Positions 1-6,756 are shown, counted from the first letter of the stretch. The stretch is 7,534 nucleotides of DNA from CAZIMM01 sp964540415 (GCA_964540415.1 CAZIMM010000100.1:1-7534), one strand, 5' to 3'. Made by a program: numbers and translations. Notes: generated by a model not told the origin, from the letters alone.

Positions 1-680
1 CCGATAATGATTGCCTGCGGAATCTGCTTTTTCGGGTTTTGCATATCATTTGAAAATGTGCACACAACCTCGAATCCGAGACAGTTGAACAGTATAACCG
101 AGATATACGAAAGGCTGCCCAGGTCAAAGGACGGCAGGAAGGTGGCAGGTGACATGTCGTTTTCAAAGCCGTTGACAACAACATAGTAGACACCGAGAAT
201 ACCGACCAGCAGCGCCAGAATCACCTTTATCGCAGCGCTTATATTCAATATCGCGACGTTATCACTGACAGGGAAGAAGGAAATGAATACAACAATCCAG
301 ATGAATGCGAGTTCAATAATAAGCGACCATGCTGTGCCGAGCCGGACTCCTGTTATGATATTCAGCAGCTCCGGGCACATGACAGCCAGTGAAGCCATCC
401 AGAGCGGAAAGTTAATCCAGTACCACCATGAGGCACGTGCGCCCCACTTTTTGCCGGGATATGCTTTGTTTATCCAGTCGTACAGTCCGCCGTCGCCCTG
501 ATATGTCGTGCCCAGCTCAGACGAAATAAGACCGTACGGAAGGAGAAAAGCAATAATCATGAAAATCCACCAAAAGAATTGGCTGTTGCCGATTGAAGCA
601 ACCGGTGCCGCAGCTTCAACCACAAACACGACGCATATAACTGATAATATTGCCGTGATGAGCTTAAATTTTTTTGCCAT
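1..680 (-). CDS. APC-family amino-acid permease, N-terminal 226 codons (3' end outside window)
   Basis: This is an integral membrane transporter of the amino acid-polyamine-organocation superfamily, expected to move an amino acid or related amine across the cytoplasmic membrane. The reading frame is open from an ATG at 680 to the window edge. A GGAGGT ribosome site at 691-686, 5 nt upstream, decides the start. The protein opens with a short basic end (MAKKFK) and then has hydrophobic segments at about residues 7-26, 36-53, 84-108, 117-137, 145-168 and 189-207. The loop after the second segment carries the family pattern ELG..Y.GDGGLYDW (about 55-69), and another loop carries NDMQNPKKQIP (about 211-221), as in glutamate/GABA-type permeases. 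Family members have about 12 segments and 450-500 residues, so roughly half is missing. It is divergent from the amidohydrolase at 940, which hints that the two share a substrate. The substrate itself cannot be assigned. Confidence 0.9.
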   Translation of the reverse strand, partial: MAKKFKLITAILSVICVVFVVEAAAPVASIGNSQFFWWIFMIIAFLLPYGLISSELGTTYQGDGGLYDWINKAYPGKKWGARASWWYWINFPLWMASLAVMCPELLNIITGVRLGTAWSLIIELAFIWIVVFISFFPVSDNVAILNISAAIKVILALLVGILGVYYVVVNGFENDMSPATFLPSFDLGSLSYISVILFNCLGFEVVCTFSNDMQNPKKQIPQAIII

Positions 681-870
681 TTTTTACCTCCATCTGCATA
701 TTTGCATAAAAATGTATGTCCGCAATTACCATTTGGTTAGGATTACTCTCTAAGTTTATCCACTTCAAAAGTTATTATCCTCCGAAAGCACCTGCAATCT
801 GCATGAACAAATAAAAATCGCACAGTTTTTTGCGTTTATATAATATGGAGCAATCTCGCAATTTCGCTCA

Positions 871-899
871 TTGACACCGGGAAATTTATGGAATATAAT
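871..899 (+). promoter_or_regulatory. Consensus sigma-A promoter of the amidohydrolase gene
   Basis: A perfect -35 box TTGACA (871-876) and a perfect -10 box TATAAT (894-899) are separated by 17 bp. The predicted transcript would start near 906, giving a leader of about 34 nt with an AAAGAGG ribosome site (924-930) before the ATG at 940. Immediately upstream lies an imperfect tandem octamer, GCAATCTC at 850-857 and GCAATTTC at 858-865, which could be a regulator site, although this is only a guess. No equally good promoter was found on the minus strand for the divergent permease; an AT-rich TATATAA stretch at about 838-845 is a weak candidate. Confidence 0.75.
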
Positions 900-939
900 T
901 AAAACCGTAAATATTATCTTTTGAAAGAGGGTTCTGAGA

Positions 940-2490
940 ATGAAGGTTTTTGAAGGAGCAATAATAACCTGCGACAGCAAAAACACAGTTGCAAAATACC
1001 TTGTCGAGGATAAGGGAAGAATTGTTTATCTCGGCGACACTTTGCCGGAACGCTACTCAAAAGCGGAAAAGACAGACCTCGGCGCCGGCGCTCTGATTCC
1101 GTCTTTCACCGATACCCATATCCATTTTGCAAGCTATTCAATATTTCATGCCGGACTTAATGTTATGGAAGCGAGGAGCAATGCGGAAATTCTTCGGATG
1201 CTTTCGGATTTTCTTGCTTCCACCGAGGAAAAGTTCATTGTCGGCTTCGGCGCTTCTCCGTATTCCGTCAGCGACGGATGCCTTGTAACAAAGGAACAGA
1301 TTGATTCTGTATGCCCCGATAAACCGCTTTTTATGGTCAAATACGACGGGCACGCCTGCGTAATCAACAGTGTTCTTCTCAACAAGCTTAAGAATAAAAT
1401 TTCCGGACTCAGAGGCTATCATGAGGATACGGGCGAGATGAATCAGGAGGCGTTTTTCGCCGTTTCCGATTATGTTACAAATTCAATCTCATTGCTCAAG
1501 CTTGTTAAAAACATGCAGAATGCCGCAGACTTTCTGGCAACAAAGGGAATCGGAATGATTCACACCGTCAGCGGCGTCGGATTCACAGCGGACCTGGATG
1601 TTGACCTTGAAAGATGGGTCGGAAAAGGCTTTGACAACGGAATGCAGCTGAGAGTTTTCATGCAGACCATGGATATAAAAAAGGTTATGCGCAGAAAGCT
1701 TCCGCGAATCGGCGGCTGCTTTGCAACCGCACTTGACGGCTGCTTCGGCTCGATGGATGCTTCGCTTTCGGAGCCGTATAACGGAACAGATAATAAAGGC
1801 GTTCTTTACTACACGGATGAAAAAGTTACGGACTTCTGCAAAAAGGCAAACCGCGCCGGCCTGCAGATTGAAATGCACGCCATCGGAGATGCCGCCTTCA
1901 CTCAGGCGACGCGCGCGTTAAAAGCAGCGCTTGACGATTTCCCGAGGGAGGATCACAGGCATGCGATTATTCACGCATGTCTGCCGACAGAGGAGGGCAT
2001 TGAAATCTGCAAAAAATACCGTATTGCCCTCCCGGTTCAGACGGCTTTTATCGGCTGGCCTCAGGAGCCCGATGAATATCTTGAGAAGATACTCGGCAGC
2101 CGCAGTGAAAAGCTCAACCCGATTAAAACTTTCATCGACAACGGAATAGTTATCAGTGCGGGTTCCGACGGGCCGTGCACCGACCCCGATCCGATCAACT
2201 GGATTTACAAGGCGTGCAACCATTCAAATCCGAAAGAATCTGTGTCAGTTTATGAGGCTTTGAGGATGTGTACATACAACGGAAGTTATCTGTCCTTTGA
2301 CGAAAAGGAAAGAGGAAGCCTTGAGCCCGGGAAAATTGCGGATATGGTTATTCTTTCCGAAAATCCGTATGAAATTCCGGTTGAGCAGCTCAACAGAATC
2401 CGCGTCAATCAGCTTTATCTCGGCGGAGAGAAATACAAAAAGGTTTCAAAAAGTCCGGTTGCCCATGTTCTCAAGGGCATATTCGGTTGA
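940..2490 (+). CDS. YtcJ-like metal-dependent amidohydrolase (amidohydrolase 3 family)
   Basis: This is a cytoplasmic metal-dependent hydrolase of the amidohydrolase superfamily, expected to cleave a C-N bond in an amide, N-formyl, N-acyl or cyclic substrate. Its 516 residues fit the usual 500-560 of the YtcJ group. Visible in order are a small N-terminal beta-sandwich portion (1-50), the metal site DTHIH (H60, H62), the LDG..GS..ASLSEPY segment typical of this group (265-280), MHAIGD (H313), HAIIHA (H341, H345), the late catalytic aspartate in SAGSDGP (D410), and the closing GSLEPGKIADMVIL motif (459-472) that rebuilds the beta-sandwich. The ATG at 940 follows AAAGAGG with about 9 nt spacing. 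There is no signal peptide. It has its own consensus promoter and a terminator downstream, so it is probably monocistronic. The divergent permease is a plausible supplier of substrate. Members of this family have diverse and mostly unknown substrates, so none is proposed. Confidence 0.92.
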   Translation: MKVFEGAIITCDSKNTVAKYLVEDKGRIVYLGDTLPERYSKAEKTDLGAGALIPSFTDTHIHFASYSIFHAGLNVMEARSNAEILRMLSDFLASTEEKFIVGFGASPYSVSDGCLVTKEQIDSVCPDKPLFMVKYDGHACVINSVLLNKLKNKISGLRGYHEDTGEMNQEAFFAVSDYVTNSISLLKLVKNMQNAADFLATKGIGMIHTVSGVGFTADLDVDLERWVGKGFDNGMQLRVFMQTMDIKKVMRRKLPRIGGCFATALDGCFGSMDASLSEPYNGTDNKGVLYYTDEKVTDFCKKANRAGLQIEMHAIGDAAFTQATRALKAALDDFPREDHRHAIIHACLPTEEGIEICKKYRIALPVQTAFIGWPQEPDEYLEKILGSRSEKLNPIKTFIDNGIVISAGSDGPCTDPDPINWIYKACNHSNPKESVSVYEALRMCTYNGSYLSFDEKERGSLEPGKIADMVILSENPYEIPVEQLNRIRVNQLYLGGEKYKKVSKSPVAHVLKGIFG

Positions 2491-2589
2491 TATTCAACCG
2501 GAGTGCTCCTAATGCTATAGCTCCGACATGAGAACCAATGCGAAAAAGTGCATCTTATCTAATTATGTTGCAGTGTTTCAATCAGAAAG

Positions 2590-2629
2590 AACAGCCGCCT
2601 CCGGATTGCCCGGTCAGACGGCTGTTTTT
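2590..2629 (+). terminator. Rho-independent terminator after the amidohydrolase
   Basis: Stem AACAGCCG (2590-2597) pairs with CGGCTGTT (2619-2626). An inner CCGG/CCGG pairing lies at 2601-2604 with 2610-2613, and TTTTT (2625-2629) plus a further T-rich run follows. It lies about 100 bp past the stop codon of the amidohydrolase. Read on the minus strand the stem is followed by only a moderately T-rich run, so it may also serve weakly for the convergent gene. Confidence 0.85.
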
Positions 2630-2644
2630 CGTTTCTTTATTGTC

Positions 2645-2666
2645 AAACGGGAAAATCCCGTTTTTT
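2645..2666 (+). terminator. Second hairpin terminator between convergent genes
   Basis: Stem AAACGGGA (2645-2652) pairs with TCCCGTTT (2656-2663) around a three-base AAA loop, and the T run continues to 2666. It is oriented for plus-strand transcripts and backs up the hairpin at 2590. It ends 10 bp from the stop codon of the minus-strand oxidoreductase, so the same hairpin may also end that transcript, although the T run on that side is short. Confidence 0.7.
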
Positions 2667-2676
2667 CGGATGTTGT

Positions 2677-3987
2677 TCAGTTTTTCGCCTCGCCCTTCAG
2701 ATTCCCCGCCGCGGGGTTGTCAATCAGTTTGCCGTCCTCGGTGAAGCGTGAACCGTGGCAGGGGCAGTCCCAGGTGTGCTCATAGGGATTCCATTTCAGC
2801 GCGCACCCCAGATGCGGGCAGCGCTTCGGAGTCGGAGAAAGCAAGCCGGCAATCGCTTCGAAGCCGTTTGCCGCCAGCTGGGGACGGAGTATTGTCCTTG
2901 AAGGCGAAAACACCTCAGCCCACTGATTCGGCTTCTCCTGCACCATGTCACACAAAAGAATTGCCGACACCATTGAGGACGTTATGCCCCATTTGTTGAA
3001 TCCCGTGGCAACATACAGCCCCTCGGTTTTTGCGGAATACGCTCCGATATAAGGCACGCCGTCAAGCGTCATACAGTCCTGTGTTGCCCAGTGATATTTT
3101 TCGGTTGCGTTCGGATAATACTGATCTGTGAATTGACGCAGCTCCTGCCATGATCCGCCCTTTTTCCCTGTCCGGTGATCTCCGCCGCCGATCAGAAGCA
3201 AATCACGGTGATTCCGGAACGACATTCCCTTTTTTGCTTCGTCCACATACATGCCGTTGACATTCTGCGCGTTTTCAATGGCAATAACATATGACCGGTG
3301 CTGATACATTTTAAGATAGTAGCTCCCGTGCTTGTTCAAAAACGGGAAGTGGGTTGCGACAATTATTTTTTTTGCTGTGATCTTTCCGTTCTCCGTAATC
3401 GCGGTGAGTCCGACAAGCTCCCTGACTTTTGTATGCTCGTAAATATTCAGCCCGGCAGAAATCGCATTCGCAAATTTCAGTGGATGGAACTGCGCCTGTT
3501 TCCCGATTGTGACAGCACCGGCCACAGAAAACGGCAGCGGGATCTGTTCGGAAAACTTTGCCGCAAACTTCAGCCGGTCAAGTGCTGCCACCTCATTTTC
3601 GATTTTTTTGCGGTTGTCAATAGAATAAACGCAGGAATTCTGTTCTTCAAAATCACAGTCGATGCTTCCGCACAATTCCCGATAACATTCAAGCGCCGCC
3701 TTGTTCGCTTCCAGATACTGTCCGGCGCGTTCAATGCCGAATTTGCGGATCAGTTTGTCATAAATCAGACCGTGCTGCAATGTGATTTTTGCAGTTGTGT
3801 TTTTTGTGATTCCGCTGCATACGGTTTCCGCTTCCGCAAGCACATAGCTGACACCGGACTGATGAAGCATATATGCGCAAAGGATACCCGCCAAACCGCC
3901 GCCGATAATCAAAACATCTGTTTTAATATCCGAATGCAGCGACTCAAAGCCTTCGGACTGAGCCGTCAGTGTCCACAGTGAATCCAT
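2677..3987 (-). CDS. FAD-dependent oxidoreductase with C-terminal Rieske [2Fe-2S] motif (YhfW-like)
   Basis: This is a soluble flavoprotein of the D-amino-acid oxidase (DAO) fold fused to an iron-sulfur module. The substrate is unknown and it probably transfers electrons between substrate, FAD and the cluster. The dinucleotide-binding motif DVLIIGGGLAG is at residues 24-34, with the acidic strand end at about 51-54. SGITKNTTAK (58-67) is characteristic of the YhfW group. A second FAD-fold segment, TEGLYVATGFNKWGIT, is at 321-336. The Rieske motif is complete: C390-x-H392 and C408-x2-H411 would bind the cluster, and C395 and C410 are placed for the usual disulfide. The 436 residues are shorter than the roughly 500 of the Bacillus YhfW type. 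The Rieske region spans only about 50 residues and seems to lack the first strands of a full domain. The ATG at 3987 follows GGAGG (3998-3994) at 6 nt. No partner gene is adjacent. Confidence 0.9.
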   Translation of the reverse strand: MDSLWTLTAQSEGFESLHSDIKTDVLIIGGGLAGILCAYMLHQSGVSYVLAEAETVCSGITKNTTAKITLQHGLIYDKLIRKFGIERAGQYLEANKAALECYRELCGSIDCDFEEQNSCVYSIDNRKKIENEVAALDRLKFAAKFSEQIPLPFSVAGAVTIGKQAQFHPLKFANAISAGLNIYEHTKVRELVGLTAITENGKITAKKIIVATHFPFLNKHGSYYLKMYQHRSYVIAIENAQNVNGMYVDEAKKGMSFRNHRDLLLIGGGDHRTGKKGGSWQELRQFTDQYYPNATEKYHWATQDCMTLDGVPYIGAYSAKTEGLYVATGFNKWGITSSMVSAILLCDMVQEKPNQWAEVFSPSRTILRPQLAANGFEAIAGLLSPTPKRCPHLGCALKWNPYEHTWDCPCHGSRFTEDGKLIDNPAAGNLKGEAKN

Positions 3988-4369
3988 TTTCGTCCTCCGA
4001 AGTTATTATTCCGGATACAGTTCCTGCAGCGAAAGGGGCTGATATTCCCGCCGCCTGTCTTCCCTTATCGGCATTTTGTGATGCCGCATTATCAAAAAGC
4101 AAGGCAAGCGCAGGTTTAATTCCGTTATGGTTTTCCGCAATGCACCATCCGGTCAATTTCCCCTGCGCTATTTACTTTTTTGCAGTAACACGGTAATTAA
4201 ATAGCTCAGTTGTCTGCCCCCGAACTGTAAACGATAATGCATGTTAGGCTTGCTATGTATAGCATTTCTCAAAACACAGATGCTATTCACAAAAGGAGAG
4301 CCTGAGCTTTAAAAACGAACATTTCAATTTCTTTTCACGCTGAATTGTTTGAAATGGACGCAGCATGTA
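3988..4369. other. Intergenic stretch without a convincing gene
   Basis: Short reading frames exist on both strands (3969-4196 plus, 3944-4156 minus), but neither has a good ribosome site or a recognisable domain, and both overlap the start of the oxidoreductase. Visible structure includes a small hairpin, CGGCAT (4069-4074) with ATGCCG (4081-4086). ATAGCAT (4259-4265) pairs with ATGCTAT (4280-4286) across a 14-nt loop. There is also an orphan AAAAGGAGAG at about 4291-4300 with no start codon after it. The part from about 4190 is AT-rich. A plausible end of the operon to the right lies at 4311-4356. The stretch at 4000-4028 resembles 769-796 upstream of the permease. Confidence 0.6.
4311..4356 (-). 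terminator. Possible terminator of the spore-lytic operon
   Basis: Reading on the minus strand, CATTTCAA (4356-4349) can pair with TTGAAATG (4327-4320) and is followed by TTCGTTTTT (4319-4311). The stem is AT-rich and the loop is long (21 nt), so this is a weak candidate. It sits 14 bp past the stop codon of the last gene, where an operon end would be expected. Confidence 0.4.
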
Positions 4370-4912
4370 TTAAACGTAAGTCATAATCTTTTTTCCGCCG
4401 CCTGCCGCCATGCGATAAAGCTTTGTAAGAAATTGCCAGTCGACCTGGTCGATTTCTCCTGTGGAATGGCGGCCGCACTTTTCCTGCATCCATTTTATGG
4501 CGTTCACCGACTGTTCGTCGTGGACTCCCGTTGCCTGAAGCGGCGGCACACCTGAAAATACCTCGCCGATTGCTATGAGCATTGCCTGAATCAGAAAAAG
4601 GTGCAGGCTGCTTTCGCCCGGCATGATTTTATCCAGAGGCTGCCATACAATTTCGAGTGGCGCGGCAGGCAGAACCAGCGGCGATTCGTTAGTGTAGGAT
4701 TCTCTAAGGCGATTCCAGGTTTCGCTGTCCGCCAATCCGTTGACAGGAAGATCCTCACCGAGCTGAAAGGCAGAAACTGCCCGGACGGTTTCGTCGCCGT
4801 AAATTCCGTCGGGTATGATTGCGGGCTGATTATTGCGTGTTTTGGACAGCACTCGCAGCATTGTCTGCAAACTGCGGATCGGTTTGCCGATATAATAAGC
4901 TTTTTCTCTCAT
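4370..4912 (-). CDS. Small protein of two peptidoglycan-binding repeats, third gene of the SleC-like operon
   Basis: This 180-residue protein consists almost entirely of peptidoglycan-binding domain 1-type repeats, which bind cell-wall or cortex glycan-peptide, so it is probably an accessory binding protein for the enzyme encoded just upstream. The first repeat (about 11-73) is clear: IRSLQTML, PDGIYGDETVRAVSAFQ, LPVNGLADSETW. The second (about 100-166) is degenerate: LHLFLIQAMLIAIGE, GVHDEQSVNAIKWMQ, IDQVDWQFLTKLY. No signal peptide, membrane segment or catalytic domain is seen. The frame is open upstream to 4984, but the ATG at 4912 is preferred. It has AGGAG (4925-4921) at 8 nt, and it overlaps the TGA of the upstream gene as ATGA, which implies translational coupling. 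The upstream extension would have no family similarity. The repeats resemble those of the upstream protein, so it may have arisen by splitting or duplicating its C-terminal end. Confidence 0.85.
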   Translation of the reverse strand: MREKAYYIGKPIRSLQTMLRVLSKTRNNQPAIIPDGIYGDETVRAVSAFQLGEDLPVNGLADSETWNRLRESYTNESPLVLPAAPLEIVWQPLDKIMPGESSLHLFLIQAMLIAIGEVFSGVPPLQATGVHDEQSVNAIKWMQEKCGRHSTGEIDQVDWQFLTKLYRMAAGGGKKIMTYV

Positions 4913-6312
4913 ATACAAATCTCCTGATCCTTCATTCCCGCGGACAAAGTCCGGTGAGGATATTGAACAAATCTTGACGAACACTGATAACGGGTGCGGT
5001 TCACTGTCTCCGCAACTGTTCTGCGTGTTTCCTCGTTGGGAGTGCAGTTCCTTGTCAGCCCGAACTGCTGCTGGAAAGCTCCTATGCTGCAGCGCGTGTG
5101 GCCGTCCAGAGAACCGGAATTTCCGGGAACAGGTATGGAGGGATTGCCTGAGGAAATTGTCTGCAACTGGGATTGCAGCTGGGCAATGCTTTGGGCGGCA
5201 GTTTCGGTTTCGGAAAACGGGAACAGCTCGGCATCGCCGAAAACAGTGCCCTCAATGCCCGCAAACTGTGAATAGATTGCATCCCAGGTTTTTGCGTCCA
5301 CAACACCGTTAATCGGCAGGTTGGCGTACCGTTGGAAACCTTCAACCGCCGAAAGAGTTGAATCGCCGAAATTGCCGGTGACCGTGACAGGCGGCACCTC
5401 CTCAATAAAATTGCTCAGAACCGCGAGCATGTATTGAAGGTGAGACACTTTTATGCCGTTGTCGCCGCGGACAATGGCATCGGGATATCCCCATGAAATG
5501 TTGGAATAATCCAGCCCCTGCGACTGCAGCTCCGCCAGTCCGAGAACTCCGACATAAATCTGAACAATGCGGTACCATGTCGTGCGCCCGACAATGCCGT
5601 CTGCTGTAAGCGAAAAAACTCGCTGAAATGTTTCAACCGCTTCCTCGGTTTTCGGGCCGAAAATGCCGTCTACTGTAATCTTCGGAATGGCGGGATAGTT
5701 TTGTGAAATGCGGTTGAGCTCGGTCTGAAGAAACCGCACATAATTCCCGGTGCTGCCGACACGCAGCGGTGTGCCCGGATATGATTCACTTACGCCGCGC
5801 ACCGGGGCGTTGTTGACAATTTCGATATTGTTGCCATAATAATTCTGCAAAATGGCGAACGGTCCGCTGCCGCCCTGCGCCAGCTGCTGAGATCCCCACT
5901 GGCTCATCCCGGCACAGGTCACCGTTGTACCGTTGCAGAATTTCGCGGCGAGCGGCTCGACAAAGCCCTGACGTCGGATATAGTCGTCAAACAGTGTGTC
6001 CACCAGCAGAGAAACATTTTCAAAGATGTTGCGTCCCTGAATAAACTTCTGATCAATCGCCGTCGAGTTTGTGATGTCGAAATTGTAACCGCGGCTTCGG
6101 TAATACTCGGTGTAAACACGGTTGAGAGCATAGGAAATAATTGCAAGCGTGTTCGCTGAAATTGCGGAACGCTCCCATGAGGGATAAATTTCACTTGAAA
6201 CAACATTCTTAACATAGTTTGCAAAAGGCACTGTCACATTTGCGGCATTCGAACCGGGAGAGCCCAGGTGCACTGTGATGGTTTCCGGAATATACGGGAG
6301 TGTGATTGGCAC
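4909..6312 (-). CDS. SleC-like spore cortex-lytic enzyme: SpoIID-type lytic transglycosylase with peptidoglycan-binding repeats
   Basis: This protein probably cleaves the glycan strands of spore cortex peptidoglycan during germination, as SleC does in clostridia. Residues about 27-166 form a SpoIID-like domain: VPFANYVKNVVSSEIYP, where E41 lines up with the catalytic glutamate of SpoIID, then AISANTLAIISYALNR, YNFDITNST, and CNGTTVTCAGMSQWGS with C126 and C133. Three peptidoglycan-binding repeats follow: about 183-252 (VDGIFGPKTEEAVETFQ), 281-350 (NFGDSTLSAVEGFQ) and a degenerate one at 372-440 (CSIGAFQQQFGL). The tail contains C408, C423, C444 and C466. At 467 residues it lacks the N-terminal pre/pro region of SleC, which is encoded by the separate gene upstream. 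The start is GTG at 6312, set by AAGGAGGT 6 nt before it; no signal peptide is present, as for SleC made in the mother cell. It overlaps the next gene by 4 nt. Confidence 0.88.
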   Translation of the reverse strand: MPITLPYIPETITVHLGSPGSNAANVTVPFANYVKNVVSSEIYPSWERSAISANTLAIISYALNRVYTEYYRSRGYNFDITNSTAIDQKFIQGRNIFENVSLLVDTLFDDYIRRQGFVEPLAAKFCNGTTVTCAGMSQWGSQQLAQGGSGPFAILQNYYGNNIEIVNNAPVRGVSESYPGTPLRVGSTGNYVRFLQTELNRISQNYPAIPKITVDGIFGPKTEEAVETFQRVFSLTADGIVGRTTWYRIVQIYVGVLGLAELQSQGLDYSNISWGYPDAIVRGDNGIKVSHLQYMLAVLSNFIEEVPPVTVTGNFGDSTLSAVEGFQRYANLPINGVVDAKTWDAIYSQFAGIEGTVFGDAELFPFSETETAAQSIAQLQSQLQTISSGNPSIPVPGNSGSLDGHTRCSIGAFQQQFGLTRNCTPNEETRRTVAETVNRTRYQCSSRFVQYPHRTLSAGMKDQEICI

Positions 6313-6318
6313 AGCTAT

Positions 6319-6326
6319 ACCTCCTT
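6319..6326 (-). promoter_or_regulatory. Perfect ribosome site for the SleC-like gene
   Basis: AAGGAGGT (6326-6319) overlaps the TAA stop of the preceding gene (6327-6325) and lies 6 nt before the GTG at 6312. The start is non-ATG but the site is a full match to the anti-Shine-Dalgarno sequence. This supports two separate proteins rather than one frame broken by a sequencing error. Confidence 0.85.
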
Positions 6327-6714
6327 ACAGTCCCTGTGCGGTGATGTTGAAAATTTCCGTGCGGTCATAAATATCGGGCAGCTCGGCTGTCGGAATCAAC
6401 TCAAAGTCCTGTCGGGTCTCAACCCCTGCAAAAACCTGCACATTTTCAGTCAGAATACGGTCATAGCCGACCTGCTCCGCCATCATGTCAACAACGGCAA
6501 AAGGTTCAACAGCTGCTCCGCTGGTCTGGCTCAGCGATGCATCCGGTGCCTCAATGGGAAAAGCATCGGTTAAACCGTCGTAGTTTGTCAGACGGAAAGC
6601 CAGCAGTTCCATTGTGTTGTCAGGATTTCTGCGCATAATGCTGACCGCCGCGTTGTTCAGCGGAATTTCGGAATCCGATGTGTAAACCCGCGAAATGATG
6701 CTGCCGATCGCCAT
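6325..6714 (-). CDS. Stand-alone SleC pre/pro-region-like protein, first gene of the operon
   Basis: This 129-residue protein resembles the N-terminal pre/pro segment that precedes the SpoIID domain in SleC-type cortex-lytic enzymes, a small beta-sandwich like carboxypeptidase regulatory domains. Supporting pieces are GSIISRVYTSDSEIPLNNAA (4-23), then a strand with TNYDGLTDAFPIEAPDASLS (43-62), GYDRILTENVQVFAG (83-97), and a closing RQDFELIPTAELPD followed by ITAQGL at the end. In SleC this region keeps the enzyme inactive until a Csp protease removes it. Here it would have to act in trans, as an inhibitor or chaperone; that is inference. The ATG at 6714 follows AAAGGGG with about 8-9 nt spacing. 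The stop lies 12 nt before the GTG of the enzyme gene. No signal peptide, transmembrane segment or cysteine is present. Confidence 0.75.
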   Translation of the reverse strand: MAIGSIISRVYTSDSEIPLNNAAVSIMRRNPDNTMELLAFRLTNYDGLTDAFPIEAPDASLSQTSGAAVEPFAVVDMMAEQVGYDRILTENVQVFAGVETRQDFELIPTAELPDIYDRTEIFNITAQGL

Positions 6715-6735
6715 AAGTATCGTCCCCTTTCTGTA

Positions 6736-6756
6736 GGCGGAGAGAGTCGAACCGCC
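6736..6756 (-). other. Hairpin in the leader of the SleC-like operon
   Basis: GGCGG (6736-6740) pairs with CCGCC (6752-6756) across an 11-nt loop, and with one bulged base the stem extends to TAGGCGG/CCGCCCTA. On the minus strand it falls between the likely transcription start and the ribosome site of the first gene, so it could affect stability or translation of the leader. It carries no T run and is not a terminator. The loop contains GGTTCGACT, which looks like a tRNA T arm, but the rest of a tRNA is absent. Confidence 0.4.

Noticed and set aside
283..753. Two plus-strand frames over the permease start and its upstream region
   Set aside because: They are mostly antisense to the permease, whose frame encodes clear transmembrane segments and APC motifs.
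698..768. Possible 34-codon leader ORF with a TTG start ahead of the permease
   Set aside because: A GGAGG lies 10 nt before the TTG (783-779), but the peptide has no recognisable attenuator codons and overlaps the permease start. The evidence is too thin for a gene call.
3298..3981. Plus-strand open frame of 227 aa
   Set aside because: It lies wholly antisense to the flavin-Rieske oxidoreductase, which has clear motifs and a good ribosome site; the antisense product shows no recognisable domain.
3944..4156. Minus-strand 70-aa frame starting with TTG ahead of the oxidoreductase
   Set aside because: The start codon is weak, the ribosome site is poor, it overlaps the next gene's start by 44 nt, and no domain is recognised. 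It could be a remnant, but this cannot be supported.
4199..4213. TAGCTCAGTTG, like a tRNA D arm
   Set aside because: No acceptor, anticodon or T arm can be folded around it.
4913..4984. Upstream extension of the two-repeat protein to an ATG at 4984
   Set aside because: The ATG at 4912 has AGGAG at 8 nt and the ATGA overlap; the extension is out-of-frame coding sequence of the upstream gene.
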